Source of the DNA: Saprospiraceae bacterium
Lineage (GTDB): Bacteria; Bacteroidota; Bacteroidia; Chitinophagales; Saprospiraceae
Direction: 5' to 3'
Assembly (NCBI GenBank): GCA_013001975.1
Contig: JABDKX010000099.1
Span: forward strand, 1-64,000
Length of the DNA stretch: 64,000 nucleotides
The notes under the pieces were generated by a model. It saw nothing but the letters and a program-made list of their open reading frames with translations. It was not told where the DNA came from and ran no database searches. Below are positions 41,187 through 50,731 of this stretch, piece after piece. The position numbers and the translations under genes are program-made. Position 1 is the stretch's first letter. Each line of letters opens with the position of its first letter.

Positions 41187-43919
41187 ATGAAAAAACTATT
41201 AATGCTACTTATGTGCTGCTTAACCACCTGTTTAGGAAGCACATTATTTTCTCAAAATGTAAAAGGAACTGTTCAAAGTGTCGATGGAGATCCTTTAATT
41301 GGTGCCAACATTTTTGAGAAATCAACTACTAACGGTACAATAACCGATTTCTCAGGAATGTTCTCTTTAGATCTTACAAAATTGCCAGCAACCTTGGTTG
41401 TTTCTTATACTGGTTTTACAACTTCTGAAACTGAAGTTAATTCTTCTGGTCAAGACTTGGTAATAACTTTATCAGAAGGGACAGCTTTAGATGCTGTTGT
41501 TGTAACGGGTACACGTGGGAAGCCAAGAACAATTTTGACATCTGCAGTTCCGATTGATAATTTGAATGCTGCAGACTTAAGAGCAAGTGGACAAACATCT
41601 GTTAATCAAATGATTAATTTTAAAGTGCCATCATTTAATTCTACACCGCAGACTATTTCCGATGCGTCAGCTCATTTCGATCCATCTGAATTAAGAAACT
41701 TAGGTCCATCTAGAACGCTTGTACTTATTAATGGAAAAAGAAAAAATCAAAGTGCACAAGTGTATTTAAATAGAACACCAGGAAGAGGCGAAGTAGGTAC
41801 TGATTTGAAATCTATACCTGCAGGAGCCATAGAACGGATTGAAGTTTTACGCGACGGTGCAAGTGCACAATATGGTTCTGATGCCGTAGCTGGTGTAATC
41901 AATATAATAATGAAAGAAAGAGTTAATGAAACAGTATTTAATTTAGAATCTGGAGTTACTTATGAAGGTGATGGACTTAATTATGCTTTTGATGTAAATC
42001 ACGGTTTTAAATTAGGTGAAAAAGGTTTTCTTAATTTAACTGGAGATTTTTATCATACCGATAAAACGAATAGAGCGGGTACTCCTGGAGGAGATGGTTT
42101 GTTTGGGTTTTTATACTCAATTGGAGCCATACCATTAGGAGCAGGAGGACCACAAGAAGCAACACCAGGTGTTTTAGCTACGGCTGAACAAATCAGAGAT
42201 GGTGATACTGATTGGCAAAGAGAAAATCCTGATTTGGGAATGAATGTTGGTATTCCTGAACAAGATCGATATTCCCTCTTTGCAAATATGGGCATGCCTT
42301 ATGATAAAGGTGAATTTTATTTAAATGGAGGTTATACATTTAGATATGGCAAATCTTTTGCCTTGTATAGAGTTCCTTGGTGGCCAGGTGTTGGAGCCAA
42401 TAGAGATAACAATCCACTTTGGGAAGACAGATCACAACCATTTCAAGGTTTTCAACCTACTTTTGAAAGCGATATAAAAGATGTCACCTTAACAATAGGA
42501 AATAAATTCTATTTGAATGATTGGACTCTTGATTTAAGTGTAACAAATGGTTCGAACGATGTACAATATTTGGTTTCAAATTCCGTAAATGTCGATTTAG
42601 GAGCATCTAGTCCAACTGAAATAGATCCAGGAGGATATAAATTTGGAAATACTTTAGGAAATATAGATTTATCTAGGCAGTTTGAAAATATCTCATTTTT
42701 TGCGGGTGCTGAGATGAGACGTGAAAGTTTTGATTCACGAGCAGGCGAGGAAGCTTCTTATATTGATGGAGGAGTCCAGTCATTTCCAGGGCTTCAACCT
42801 TCCAATGAATTAAGTGAAAATAGAACAAATGTTGGTGTATACACTGGTTTAGATTTTGATGTAAATGAATCATTTCTTGTAGGTGGCGCATTAAGATATG
42901 AGAACTTTTCTAAAATTGGCGAAGGGGAGAGCAGAAGTAATCTTTCTTGGAAAGTTAATCTTAGGCAAATCATTGGAGACAATGATGGCGCTATTAGAGC
43001 ATCTGTTAGTACGGGATTCAGAGCACCATCTTTACATCAAATTTACTTGAGTAACATCCAAACACTAGTTGTAGGTTCAGATATTGCTCAGCAAGGTACA
43101 TTCAACAATGTAAGTGATATAACAAGAAACTTGCTTCAAGTTCCTCAACTAGATGTAGAGACTTCATTAAATTTTACTGCTGGAGTTACTTATAAACTTT
43201 CAGATAATTTATCAGCAACATTTGATTATTATAATATTTCAGTTGATGATAGAGTATTGTTGACAACTCAAATTAGCACGGGTGCTTTACCTGAAGGGAA
43301 TAGTGTTAGATCAGGATTGGAAGCCGATGGTGTCGAAAGTTTTGTTTTCTTTACGAATGCAGCAGATACAAAAACTCAAGGTGTTGATGTTGTTTTAAGT
43401 TTAGATAATTTAAGAACAGGTGAAAATGGTTCTCTTGGATTTGTTGCTGCAGTTAATTGGAATGATACAGAAGTTGATGCAGCAGGAATTACAGTGCCTC
43501 AAGTATTTGCAGATAATGATATTGATATTTTTGGTAGAGAAGAAGTGGGCAGACTAGAATCTGCAAGACCAAACTTTAAAGCTTCTTTAGGTGCATCGTA
43601 CACTACTGGTGGTTTTAAAGTAAACTTTAATAATACCTATTTTGGTGAAGTTACTGAAACACATCCATCTGATATGGCTTTAGATCAAGTGTTTTCAGGC
43701 AAAGTATTAACTGATCTTATTTTAAGTTATGAGGTTAATGAAAAAGTTAATTTAAATTTGGTAGTAAATAATTTGCTTAATGTTTATCCAGATGAATTAG
43801 CAGGAGGAGATCAAGATTTTAATATTGACTTAGGAGGTCGTTTTAGATATCCTTGGCATGTAAATCAATTTGGTTTCATGGGAGGAATGGCTAAGCTTGG
43901 CGCGACAATCAAACTTTAA
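41187..43919 (+). CDS. TonB-dependent outer-membrane receptor
   Basis: This 910-residue receptor has a signal peptide ending near LFSQ and a carboxypeptidase-like domain (about residues 24-100) with GDPLIGANIFEKSTTNGT. A TonB-box-like DAVVVTGTRG and a plug domain with IERIEVLRDGASAQYGSDAVAG follow, then a full barrel ending in a terminal segment after NLLNVYPDEL. No SusD gene is next to it, so a metal, metallophore or small ligand is more likely than a glycan. It follows the MbnP/MbnH operon and is probably the transport partner. A strong terminator lies after it. Confidence 0.9.
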   Translation: MKKLLMLLMCCLTTCLGSTLFSQNVKGTVQSVDGDPLIGANIFEKSTTNGTITDFSGMFSLDLTKLPATLVVSYTGFTTSETEVNSSGQDLVITLSEGTALDAVVVTGTRGKPRTILTSAVPIDNLNAADLRASGQTSVNQMINFKVPSFNSTPQTISDASAHFDPSELRNLGPSRTLVLINGKRKNQSAQVYLNRTPGRGEVGTDLKSIPAGAIERIEVLRDGASAQYGSDAVAGVINIIMKERVNETVFNLESGVTYEGDGLNYAFDVNHGFKLGEKGFLNLTGDFYHTDKTNRAGTPGGDGLFGFLYSIGAIPLGAGGPQEATPGVLATAEQIRDGDTDWQRENPDLGMNVGIPEQDRYSLFANMGMPYDKGEFYLNGGYTFRYGKSFALYRVPWWPGVGANRDNNPLWEDRSQPFQGFQPTFESDIKDVTLTIGNKFYLNDWTLDLSVTNGSNDVQYLVSNSVNVDLGASSPTEIDPGGYKFGNTLGNIDLSRQFENISFFAGAEMRRESFDSRAGEEASYIDGGVQSFPGLQPSNELSENRTNVGVYTGLDFDVNESFLVGGALRYENFSKIGEGESRSNLSWKVNLRQIIGDNDGAIRASVSTGFRAPSLHQIYLSNIQTLVVGSDIAQQGTFNNVSDITRNLLQVPQLDVETSLNFTAGVTYKLSDNLSATFDYYNISVDDRVLLTTQISTGALPEGNSVRSGLEADGVESFVFFTNAADTKTQGVDVVLSLDNLRTGENGSLGFVAAVNWNDTEVDAAGITVPQVFADNDIDIFGREEVGRLESARPNFKASLGASYTTGGFKVNFNNTYFGEVTETHPSDMALDQVFSGKVLTDLILSYEVNEKVNLNLVVNNLLNVYPDELAGGDQDFNIDLGGRFRYPWHVNQFGFMGGMAKLGATIKL

Positions 43920-43956
43920 TTTTTCGATAATAAAGAGTAATTTATAATATAAATAT

Positions 43957-43996
43957 AGAAAGGCTCAACATTTATTTGATGAGCCTTTCTTTTTTA
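43957..43996 (+). terminator. Rho-independent terminator after the TonB receptor
   Basis: A perfect 11-bp stem (AGAAAGGCTCA at 43957-43967 with TGAGCCTTTCT at 43980-43990) is followed by a run of T. It lies about 40 bases after the receptor stop codon and ends the copper island transcript. Confidence 0.85.
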
Positions 43997-44004
43997 AATT
44001 TTAT

Positions 44005-45240
44005 ATGGATATAAAAAATAAGTCAATTGTAATAGGCACCATGATTACTTCCGGTTCAGCAATAGGTGCTGGTATGTTCACGTTGCCAATAATATCTTCT
44101 GGTATGTGGTTTCCACTTGCCTTCATTAGCATGCTTTTAATTTGGTTAGTTAGTTACTTGTCTTCTTTAATGATTTTAGAAATCTGTTTAGAATATCCGT
44201 CAGGTTCTAGTTTTAATACTTTTGTCTCAGATATTTTAGGAAAAACTTGGAGCGTTGTAATGGGACTTTCAGTTTGCTTTATGCTTTACATTTTGTTGTA
44301 TGCATATTTTAGTGCGTTTGGCAATATGGCTGTACATACGTTTGGATTGGTTGAAACAAAGTCTAATGTATGGCTTCAAGGAGGATTAGGATTGTCACTT
44401 GGGTTATTATTAGCTGTTGCAGTTTGGATCAGTACATTTTTTGTAGGTCGTATATCTATCGTATTGGTTGTTGCAATGGTAATCAGTTTTGTAATCGCCA
44501 TGTCAGGAGGAATTTCCAATATTTCAATGACTATCTTATTTGATCAAAATACGAAATCCGCAAATTATTTTTCATACCTCTGGATCGGGCTTCCTTATTT
44601 TATAACATCATTTGGATTTTCTTCTGTTGTTCCGAGTTTGTATAAATATTATGGTAAGGACTCTTTTAAAATAAAGAATAGTTTGTTTTATGGATCACTT
44701 ATCGCCTTAATAACATATTTAGTTTGGATAGCAACTTCCTTTGGTATTATTCCTCGATTTGAATTCACAGCGATTAATGAAGCTGGAGGAAACATGGGTG
44801 ATTTGGTTAGTGTATTGGAACAAAAAATTGGCAACTCAGCAATACAATCCGCGCTTGTATTCTTTTCAAATTTTGCAATAATTTCTTCTTTCTTAGGAGT
44901 CGGGTTAAGTTTATTTGATTACCTAGCTGATCGATTCAATTTTGATGGTTCAAATAAAGGTCGATTTTATACGGCAGCGATTACATTTTTACCACCTGGT
45001 ATTGCTAGTTTCTTTTATCCTGATGGCTTTATTGCCGCAATTGGATTTGCTGGATTATTTTTATTTATTGCCTTTTTCTTAATTCCATTTTTAATGATTT
45101 GGACTAAGAGATCAAAAGTCTTTTCAAGTCATTATAGAATGTCTGGAGGAAAAGCACTTTTGATTTTTGTTCTAATAGTCAGTACAACTACTGCTGTTTG
45201 TCACGTATTAGGTATGATAAATTACCTACCTAGATTCTAA
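44005..45240 (+). CDS. Aromatic amino-acid permease (HAAAP family)
   Basis: This 411-residue protein has eleven or so membrane helices. The start GTMITSGSAIGAGMFTLPI and the ICLEYPSGSSFNTFV segment match the TyrP/Mtr family, which imports tyrosine or tryptophan with protons. It ends 6 bases before the sulfatase gene, so the two may share a transcript. It starts 9 bases after the terminator of the preceding gene, so its promoter must overlap the receptor terminator or lie within it. Confidence 0.88.
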   Translation: MDIKNKSIVIGTMITSGSAIGAGMFTLPIISSGMWFPLAFISMLLIWLVSYLSSLMILEICLEYPSGSSFNTFVSDILGKTWSVVMGLSVCFMLYILLYAYFSAFGNMAVHTFGLVETKSNVWLQGGLGLSLGLLLAVAVWISTFFVGRISIVLVVAMVISFVIAMSGGISNISMTILFDQNTKSANYFSYLWIGLPYFITSFGFSSVVPSLYKYYGKDSFKIKNSLFYGSLIALITYLVWIATSFGIIPRFEFTAINEAGGNMGDLVSVLEQKIGNSAIQSALVFFSNFAIISSFLGVGLSLFDYLADRFNFDGSNKGRFYTAAITFLPPGIASFFYPDGFIAAIGFAGLFLFIAFFLIPFLMIWTKRSKVFSSHYRMSGGKALLIFVLIVSTTTAVCHVLGMINYLPRF

Positions 45241-45246
45241 TTTAAA

Positions 45247-46698
45247 ATGAAAAGAAAAATTCAAATTTTTGTATTTAAGTGCCTTCTTTTAGGTTTTCTT
45301 CTCTGTGCTTGCAATTCTCATAAGCTTGAAAGCATTAATGAAGATAATTTAATTCATTCACCAAATATTATTTTTATACTAACTGATGATCAAGGTTATG
45401 GTGATTTATCATCTTTTGGCGCAAAAGATATAAGTACACCAAATATCGATGCAATAGGCATAGAAGGATCCAGATATACGCGTTTTTATGTACCACAATC
45501 ACAGTGCACACCATCTAGAGCTGGTATACTAACAGGTTGCTATCCGAATAGGGTTGGAGTTGATTGGGTGTTTTTACCCCATTCAAAAACCGGATTAAAT
45601 CCTGATGAAGAAACGATTGCTGACATTCTAAAACCAATAGGGTATTCAACGGCATATTTTGGCAAATGGCATCTCGGTCATCATCATAAATTCTTACCTA
45701 CGAATCAAGGTTTTGACGAGTACTTTGGAATTCCATACTCTAATGATATGTGGCCTTTGAATCCTAGGAAGGATTATACATTTCCACCTTTACCATTGAT
45801 TCATAATACAACGATCATAGATACTGTTGATGAAAATATTCAAAAACAAATGACTCGTTTGCTAACTGAAAAAACCATTGATTTTATTAAACAGAATAAA
45901 AAAAATCCATTCTTCGCGATTTTATCACATCCAATGCCACATGTTCCACTTTATGTATCTGATAGATTTAAAGGTCTATCTAAAAGGGGTCTATATGGTG
46001 ATGTCATGATGGAGCTCGATTGGTCAGTTGGTGAAATTATGAATACCTTGAAAGAACTTGAAATCGACACAAATACTATGATTCTATTTATGTCAGATAA
46101 TGGACCTTGGATTGCCTATGGAAATCATGGAGGATCTACTGGTGGCCTGAAAGAAGGAAAAGAAACATCTTTTGAAGGTGGGATCAGTTCTCCACTTCTT
46201 ATTCAATATCCAAATGTAATCCCTTCGGGAAAGAAAATCGATACTGCAATTAATGGTATAGACTTATTACCTACTATTGCTCACCTAGCTGGCGCTAAAT
46301 TACCAGAAAAGAAAATAGATGGAAAGAATATCTTGGCTCAGTTGAAAGGTGAAGAGAACATTATGGCACATGACGCTTATTATTTTTATATGAATAAAAA
46401 TCAGTTAGAAGCTGTAATGACTGACCGATGGAAATTGGTTTTCCCCCATACTTTTAATTCATTGAATGGAAAAGATGGCGGACAGAATGGTATCTTAGCT
46501 CAATATGAAAAAGTTTATACAGATATGAAATTGTTTGACCTTATAAATGATAGAGCTGAAACTCGGAATGTTCTTAATAATCATCCAGATGTTGTAAATA
46601 TTTTAAAAGCAAAAGGAGATAGCATTCGCAATGTTTTAGGCGACAAGGTAAATAATATTGAAGGATCAGAAGTTAGAGATTTAGGTCTTTTGAATTAA
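45247..46698 (+). CDS. Arylsulfatase-type lipoprotein (Cys-type)
   Basis: This 483-residue lipoprotein (lipobox LLCAC) belongs to the alkaline-phosphatase-like sulfatases. Metal-binding ILTDDQGYGDLS is at the start of the domain. The formylglycine motif QCTPSRAGILTG carries the Cys that must be oxidised. YFGKWHLGH and LFMSDNGPW supply other active-site residues. It resembles choline- or glycan-sulfatase-like enzymes of Bacteroidota (S1 family); the substrate is unknown. A maturase is needed, and the short FGE-like protein at 25 kb is a candidate. It is in a likely operon with the permease. Confidence 0.92.
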   Translation: MKRKIQIFVFKCLLLGFLLCACNSHKLESINEDNLIHSPNIIFILTDDQGYGDLSSFGAKDISTPNIDAIGIEGSRYTRFYVPQSQCTPSRAGILTGCYPNRVGVDWVFLPHSKTGLNPDEETIADILKPIGYSTAYFGKWHLGHHHKFLPTNQGFDEYFGIPYSNDMWPLNPRKDYTFPPLPLIHNTTIIDTVDENIQKQMTRLLTEKTIDFIKQNKKNPFFAILSHPMPHVPLYVSDRFKGLSKRGLYGDVMMELDWSVGEIMNTLKELEIDTNTMILFMSDNGPWIAYGNHGGSTGGLKEGKETSFEGGISSPLLIQYPNVIPSGKKIDTAINGIDLLPTIAHLAGAKLPEKKIDGKNILAQLKGEENIMAHDAYYFYMNKNQLEAVMTDRWKLVFPHTFNSLNGKDGGQNGILAQYEKVYTDMKLFDLINDRAETRNVLNNHPDVVNILKAKGDSIRNVLGDKVNNIEGSEVRDLGLLN

Positions 46699-47122
46699 CA
46701 ACTTTTACTTTAATCCTCTGTTTTCTGAAATCTTTAGCTAACACTCTTTTATTTAGTAATTTTCCTAAGGAAAAAATGTGATAAAATTAATCTTAGCACC
46801 CTGATTCTTTGTTTTTAGGACTCAATAAAAATTATTCGCACAAAGTTTAAAACAGGATACGAAAATCAAACGAACTATTTTTTTAAGAAGCTCCCTTGAT
46901 CTAGAAAACAGATGTTTAAAAAAATAAGCTTTCTGGTAAATAAACAGAGATATAAAAACTCAAAGAGTTGTCATGTTATGCTGGAAGCAAAATAAATTGA
47001 CTTATTAAAAATTTATTGATATTAGAGAAATGTTTTTCTATAAGCCAAAGTGATGATAAACAGTATTTTGCAATTTTATAATGTAGAATAGTATTTTAGA
47101 GGATATTCCTAATACTTTTTTT
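46699..47122. other. Intergenic region without genes
   Basis: This is a gap of about 420 bases between co-directed genes. A small perfect palindrome (TTTTCC-TAA-GGAAAA at 46760-46774) could be a weak terminator of the sulfatase gene. The rest is A/T rich with no ORF above about 30 codons, no repeat and no clear RNA structure. Confidence 0.6.
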
Positions 47123-48085
47123 ATGCGCTTCCTATATTTGATATCCATTCTTACTATAGTAGGGAATTTGCTGCCTTTTTCAGACAGTAAACATTGGTTT
47201 ATTAGAGGTCAGGCATATTTTAGATTTTGGTACCTATTGATGAATGTCATTCTTATTCTGGTATGGATTGGTTTTTTCTCAATTAATGTATTTTCATTTA
47301 TAATAATTTGCTTTCTTATCTTATCATCTGCAATCTGTTTGAAAGATATCCTTCCATTTACAAAATGGTATAAAAAAGAAGTTCAAAATTGTTCTCAATG
47401 TGATCACAAAAATTCACTGAGCATTCTGGTATTTAATGTCTACCAAAAGAATACAGCATATCAGAAACTCATTGATTTGGTAAAGATGGTTGATCCAGAT
47501 ATTATTTTATTATTAGAAACAAATAATGCGTGGGCAGAAGCGTTGAAACCTCTGGATAAAATTTATAAAAACTGTGTAAAAGTCATCCAAGAGAATACTT
47601 ATGGTATGATGCTATACAGTAAATTACCTTCTCTTGAGGAAAAAATTGAAAGGTTGTCAGACGATAAAATACCTTCCATCGATTATTTAGGTATTATTAA
47701 TAACAAAAAGTTGAGAATAAGAGGCTTGCATCCGCGTCCACCAATTCCAGGAGAAGCTTTATCAAGTAAACAAAAAGATGCAGAGTTTAGAGAAGCTGCA
47801 AAGATTATTAGTCAATTAGACAAGAATGATTTAAAGATAGTGATTGGTGATTTGAATGATGTTGTATGGAGTAAAGCTTCCAAAAAATTCAAGAAAATAT
47901 CTGGATTGAAAGACCCTAGGGTAGGGAGGAGTACTTTGAGTACATTTCCTACATATTCACCTATACGGTTTCCGTTAGATCATATTTTTTGTTCTTCTGA
48001 ATTATTGATTTCTGATTTTAAAGTACTTGAAAATATTGGGTCAGATCATTTTCCAGTTTATATACGCTTTTGTGTTCCGGATTAA
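47123..48085 (+). CDS. Membrane-anchored endonuclease/exonuclease/phosphatase (EEP) family protein
   Basis: This 320-residue protein has about three N-terminal hydrophobic helices (residues 1-85) and then an EEP domain. It shows SILVFNVYQKN, DIILLLETNNAW, VIGDLNDVVW and a C-terminal SDHFPVYI, which provide the metal-binding and catalytic Asp/His of the fold. Relatives include membrane-tethered nucleases and inositol-phosphatase-like enzymes. The catalytic centre probably faces outward or the periplasm, depending on topology. It stands alone and ends against a convergent terminator. Confidence 0.85.
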   Translation: MRFLYLISILTIVGNLLPFSDSKHWFIRGQAYFRFWYLLMNVILILVWIGFFSINVFSFIIICFLILSSAICLKDILPFTKWYKKEVQNCSQCDHKNSLSILVFNVYQKNTAYQKLIDLVKMVDPDIILLLETNNAWAEALKPLDKIYKNCVKVIQENTYGMMLYSKLPSLEEKIERLSDDKIPSIDYLGIINNKKLRIRGLHPRPPIPGEALSSKQKDAEFREAAKIISQLDKNDLKIVIGDLNDVVWSKASKKFKKISGLKDPRVGRSTLSTFPTYSPIRFPLDHIFCSSELLISDFKVLENIGSDHFPVYIRFCVPD

Positions 48086-48120
48086 TGTTGTGTATGATGT
48101 AATAAATATGGTAAAGAAAA

Positions 48121-48161
48121 AAACCAAAGACAAACCATAATTACCGATTTATCTTTGGTTT
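48121..48161. terminator. Probable bidirectional terminator
   Basis: AAACCAAAGA (48121-48130) pairs with TCTTTGGTTT (48152-48161), a 10-bp stem with a 21-base loop, between the convergent EEP gene and the small membrane protein gene. A/T-rich runs lie on both sides. Confidence 0.6.
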
Positions 48162-48187
48162 AAAATATTAATCTATAATTAAATTCG

Positions 48188-48400
48188 TTATGATTTCTTA
48201 AGGGCTGAAACTCCTCCTGCTAAAGATGCGAGTGCTAAGGCTATTAGAATAAATGATGTCGTTTTTTTCTGGTTGTCTTGAGCTGAAAGTTCTACACCGA
48301 CAACTTCAACAGACTCACCACTATTATTTAATTTTGTTATGCCTGTATAGCCTAAATAAACGGATAGTATAATTAATAAAATTGCGATTGGTTTATTCAT
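48188..48400 (-). CDS. Small two-helix membrane protein (DUF3185-like)
   Basis: This 70-residue protein has an N-terminal hydrophobic helix (PIAILLIILSVYLGYTGI), a polar middle and a second helix (FILIALALASLAGGVSAL). The length and arrangement resemble DUF3185. No function is known for this family. It is next to another tiny membrane protein gene on the same strand, within the second stress-type cluster. The call of family is tentative; the reading frame itself looks sound. Confidence 0.65.
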   Translation of the reverse strand: MNKPIAILLIILSVYLGYTGITKLNNSGESVEVVGVELSAQDNQKKTTSFILIALALASLAGGVSALKKS

Positions 48401-48422
48401 AATTTTTATTTTGAAAAGTTAA

Positions 48423-48602
<180 letters not shown>

Positions 48603-48735
48603 TTAATAAGAAAATATGTGTTTCTCCTATTTTACTCGGCAGGAAAAAAGATGTTCGATCTTATTTATAAAAATGATAAATCAGATTTATTAAAATGATA
48701 TTTTGACTTGAATCTAAAGATAGAGTAGAAGGGAG

Positions 48736-49254
48736 TTAACTTTCATTTTCGATAGTGACCAATTCATTAATAATTTCCCAATTGGTCATAATGAGCATTT
48801 CAAATAAATTGATGAGTTCTTCAAATGAATGATTAAGGCTTTTTAGTTCTGGACGTTGCTCTTGTGATTGTTTTAATTCAATTAATGCTTTATAGCCATT
48901 CATTATTTTTGACATTTCATTTGTTTTGGCAATGAATTGTTCTATTGATTCCAATTGTAGTTTTTCATTAACATCTTTACTAGGTAGATTCAGATTTATA
49001 TTTTCACCAAGGTTGTTTGTTAGAATTGTGTTCAACATCTCCCTGGGAATAACCTTAAAGAAATTACAAACCTCAATAAATAATTCAGCATTAGGTTCAA
49101 CTATTCCTGATTCATAAGAAGCTATTTTATTTCTTGTCAAAATTAATGCTTTAGCAAGCTCACTTTGACTCATCCCTGCTAGACGGCGAAGAAATTTCAA
49201 ATTTGTTCCAAAATAGGTAGGCTTCGGAATGGACCTTTTCTTCTTATTGTCCAT
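48736..49254 (-). CDS. XRE-family regulator, paralogue 1
   Basis: This 172-residue protein has an N-terminal HTH_3 domain (about residues 14-70), with NLKFLRRLAGMSQSELAKAL and KIASYESGIVEPN, and a helical C-terminal half (about 95-170) that is probably a dimerisation coil. It is divergent from a second XRE gene that has the same architecture and similar C-terminal helices, so the two are paralogues. They could bind the shared 110-base promoter region. No metal or peptidase motif is seen, so the effector is unknown. Confidence 0.88.
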   Translation of the reverse strand: MDNKKKRSIPKPTYFGTNLKFLRRLAGMSQSELAKALILTRNKIASYESGIVEPNAELFIEVCNFFKVIPREMLNTILTNNLGENINLNLPSKDVNEKLQLESIEQFIAKTNEMSKIMNGYKALIELKQSQEQRPELKSLNHSFEELINLFEMLIMTNWEIINELVTIENES

Positions 49255-49364
49255 TAATGGCTCTTTTTGTGTAAAAAATGTTCATTGCCTAAATTTAACA
49301 ACAATTTATTGATTAAAAATAGAACATATTGATAAATTTGTAGTATTAGCATAAAAAATTAGAA

Positions 49365-49877
49365 ATGAGTGAAAAGCAAACATTACTTTCGAAAAATATA
49401 AAGTTTTTGAGGAAGAGAAAAGGACTAAATCAAGAACAGCTTGCTTCTGCTCTAAATATAAAAAGATCCAATATTGCTGCTTACGAAGCGAAAAATGTTG
49501 AGCCAAGATTAAGAATCATTTTGGAAATGGCTAAACTTTTTGATGTTGATCTTCAAACATTTCTTTTACAAGAGATTACTAATGAAATGCCAATCAAATC
49601 TTTAGATTCTTTCAAAAGTGAATCTTCTTCTGGAGTTATTGATACGACACTTAATAAAAATGTGAGCCTTAAAGAATTTGTTGAAAAGAGTATGAAAATC
49701 AAGAAGATTTTAGATGGATTGAAGTCATTTTATCAGTTTCGTAAAGATAGAATTATAGAAAAGACCCCAGAACAAGAAAACGTTTTGGCAGATATTGAAA
49801 ACTTTATAATGTTAATGGAACATTTGCTCTCCCATAATGAAAATTTAGTCAAATCTCTCGAAATAGACAGAAAGTAG
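49365..49877 (+). CDS. XRE-family regulator, paralogue 2
   Basis: This 170-residue protein has an N-terminal HTH_3 domain (about residues 8-65) with NIKFLRKRKGLNQEQLASAL and NIAAYEAKNVEP, and a helical C-terminal half. It is the divergent paralogue of the neighbouring XRE gene: the segment EFVEKSMKIKKILDGLKSF aligns with QFIAKTNEMSKIMNGYKAL there. It precedes an ECF sigma factor and a stress/envelope operon. A probable terminator lies 90 bases downstream, so it is likely monocistronic. Confidence 0.88.
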   Translation: MSEKQTLLSKNIKFLRKRKGLNQEQLASALNIKRSNIAAYEAKNVEPRLRIILEMAKLFDVDLQTFLLQEITNEMPIKSLDSFKSESSSGVIDTTLNKNVSLKEFVEKSMKIKKILDGLKSFYQFRKDRIIEKTPEQENVLADIENFIMLMEHLLSHNENLVKSLEIDRK

Positions 49878-49967
49878 TACAAGATAAAATGTGATTAAAA
49901 AACATATTGTGCTTAAAAAAATCACTAAATAAGCCCGAATCAGCTACATATTTAGGATAATGTGAAA

Positions 49968-49992
49968 AAAATGCACTAAAAATGTGCATTTT
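49968..49992. terminator. Probable terminator after XRE paralogue 2
   Basis: A 9-bp stem (AAAATGCAC at 49968-49976 with GTGCATTTT at 49984-49992) has a 7-base loop and ends in a T-run on the plus strand. Confidence 0.6.
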
Positions 49993-50063
49993 ATGAATAT
50001 TATATGTATATTTGTTGTAGATATCGATTATTATAACAACTATTTGTTCACAAAAAGCACATT

Positions 50064-50564
50064 ATGAGAGTATATAAATTTGATTCGGTTTACAAAGAAC
50101 ACATTGAAGCACTGCGATCTTTTGCATTAAAATTAACTAAGAATAAAATGGACGCAGATGATTTGGTACAAGAGACGGCATTAAAAGCATTTCGAAACTT
50201 CAAAAAATATAACTCGGATAAAAGTTTTAAAAATTGGAGTTTTACAATTTTAAAAAACACTTTTATAACAAAATATAATGCTAGAAAAAAGAAAAGTATA
50301 ATCTCACTTCCTGTTGAAGAAATCGACTACTTAACTTTTTCCAAACCTGAAGCTGATGACGCTGGAGAACAAAATTCTAAGATTCGCTACTTAAAACAAT
50401 CTATTGAAAAGTTAAGCCCCAAAAGTAAGAAGCCTCTAAAGATGTATATATCTGGTCATTCGTATAAAGAAATTTCTGAACATTTAATCATTCCAATTGG
50501 AACTGTTAAAAGTCGAATTAATTTCGCCAGAACTAAACTCAAGCAACAATTTAAGGTTAGTTAA
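50064..50564 (+). CDS. ECF-type RNA polymerase sigma factor
   Basis: This 166-residue sigma-70 family protein has region 2 with DADDLVQETALKAFRNF and region 4 with YKEISEHLIIPIGTVKSR. Region 3 is absent, as expected for ECF factors. No anti-sigma gene is adjacent. It lies directly upstream of a DUF2383-YtxH-holin-AI-2E operon and may drive it and the similar small stress genes in the window; that is inferred from position alone. The 170 bases after it are A/T rich. Confidence 0.92.
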   Translation: MRVYKFDSVYKEHIEALRSFALKLTKNKMDADDLVQETALKAFRNFKKYNSDKSFKNWSFTILKNTFITKYNARKKKSIISLPVEEIDYLTFSKPEADDAGEQNSKIRYLKQSIEKLSPKSKKPLKMYISGHSYKEISEHLIIPIGTVKSRINFARTKLKQQFKVS

Positions 50565-50731
50565 TTTCTCAAATAATTTATTGGATCGTCTTAAAAAGTA
50601 TGGTCAATCAATTGGTCGTATCTGATTACTATTTAGTCATATTATATATAGAACTAAAAAAATAGGAAAGCGAACATTCTTTAAATTTTATAGTAAGGTT
50701 ATCAAATATTCACTAATTAAAAATTATTAAA

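Noticed and set aside
44005-46698. Polysaccharide utilisation locus around the sulfatase
   Set aside because: No SusC/SusD pair or glycoside hydrolase is adjacent; the nearby TonB receptor belongs to the copper island and lacks SusD.
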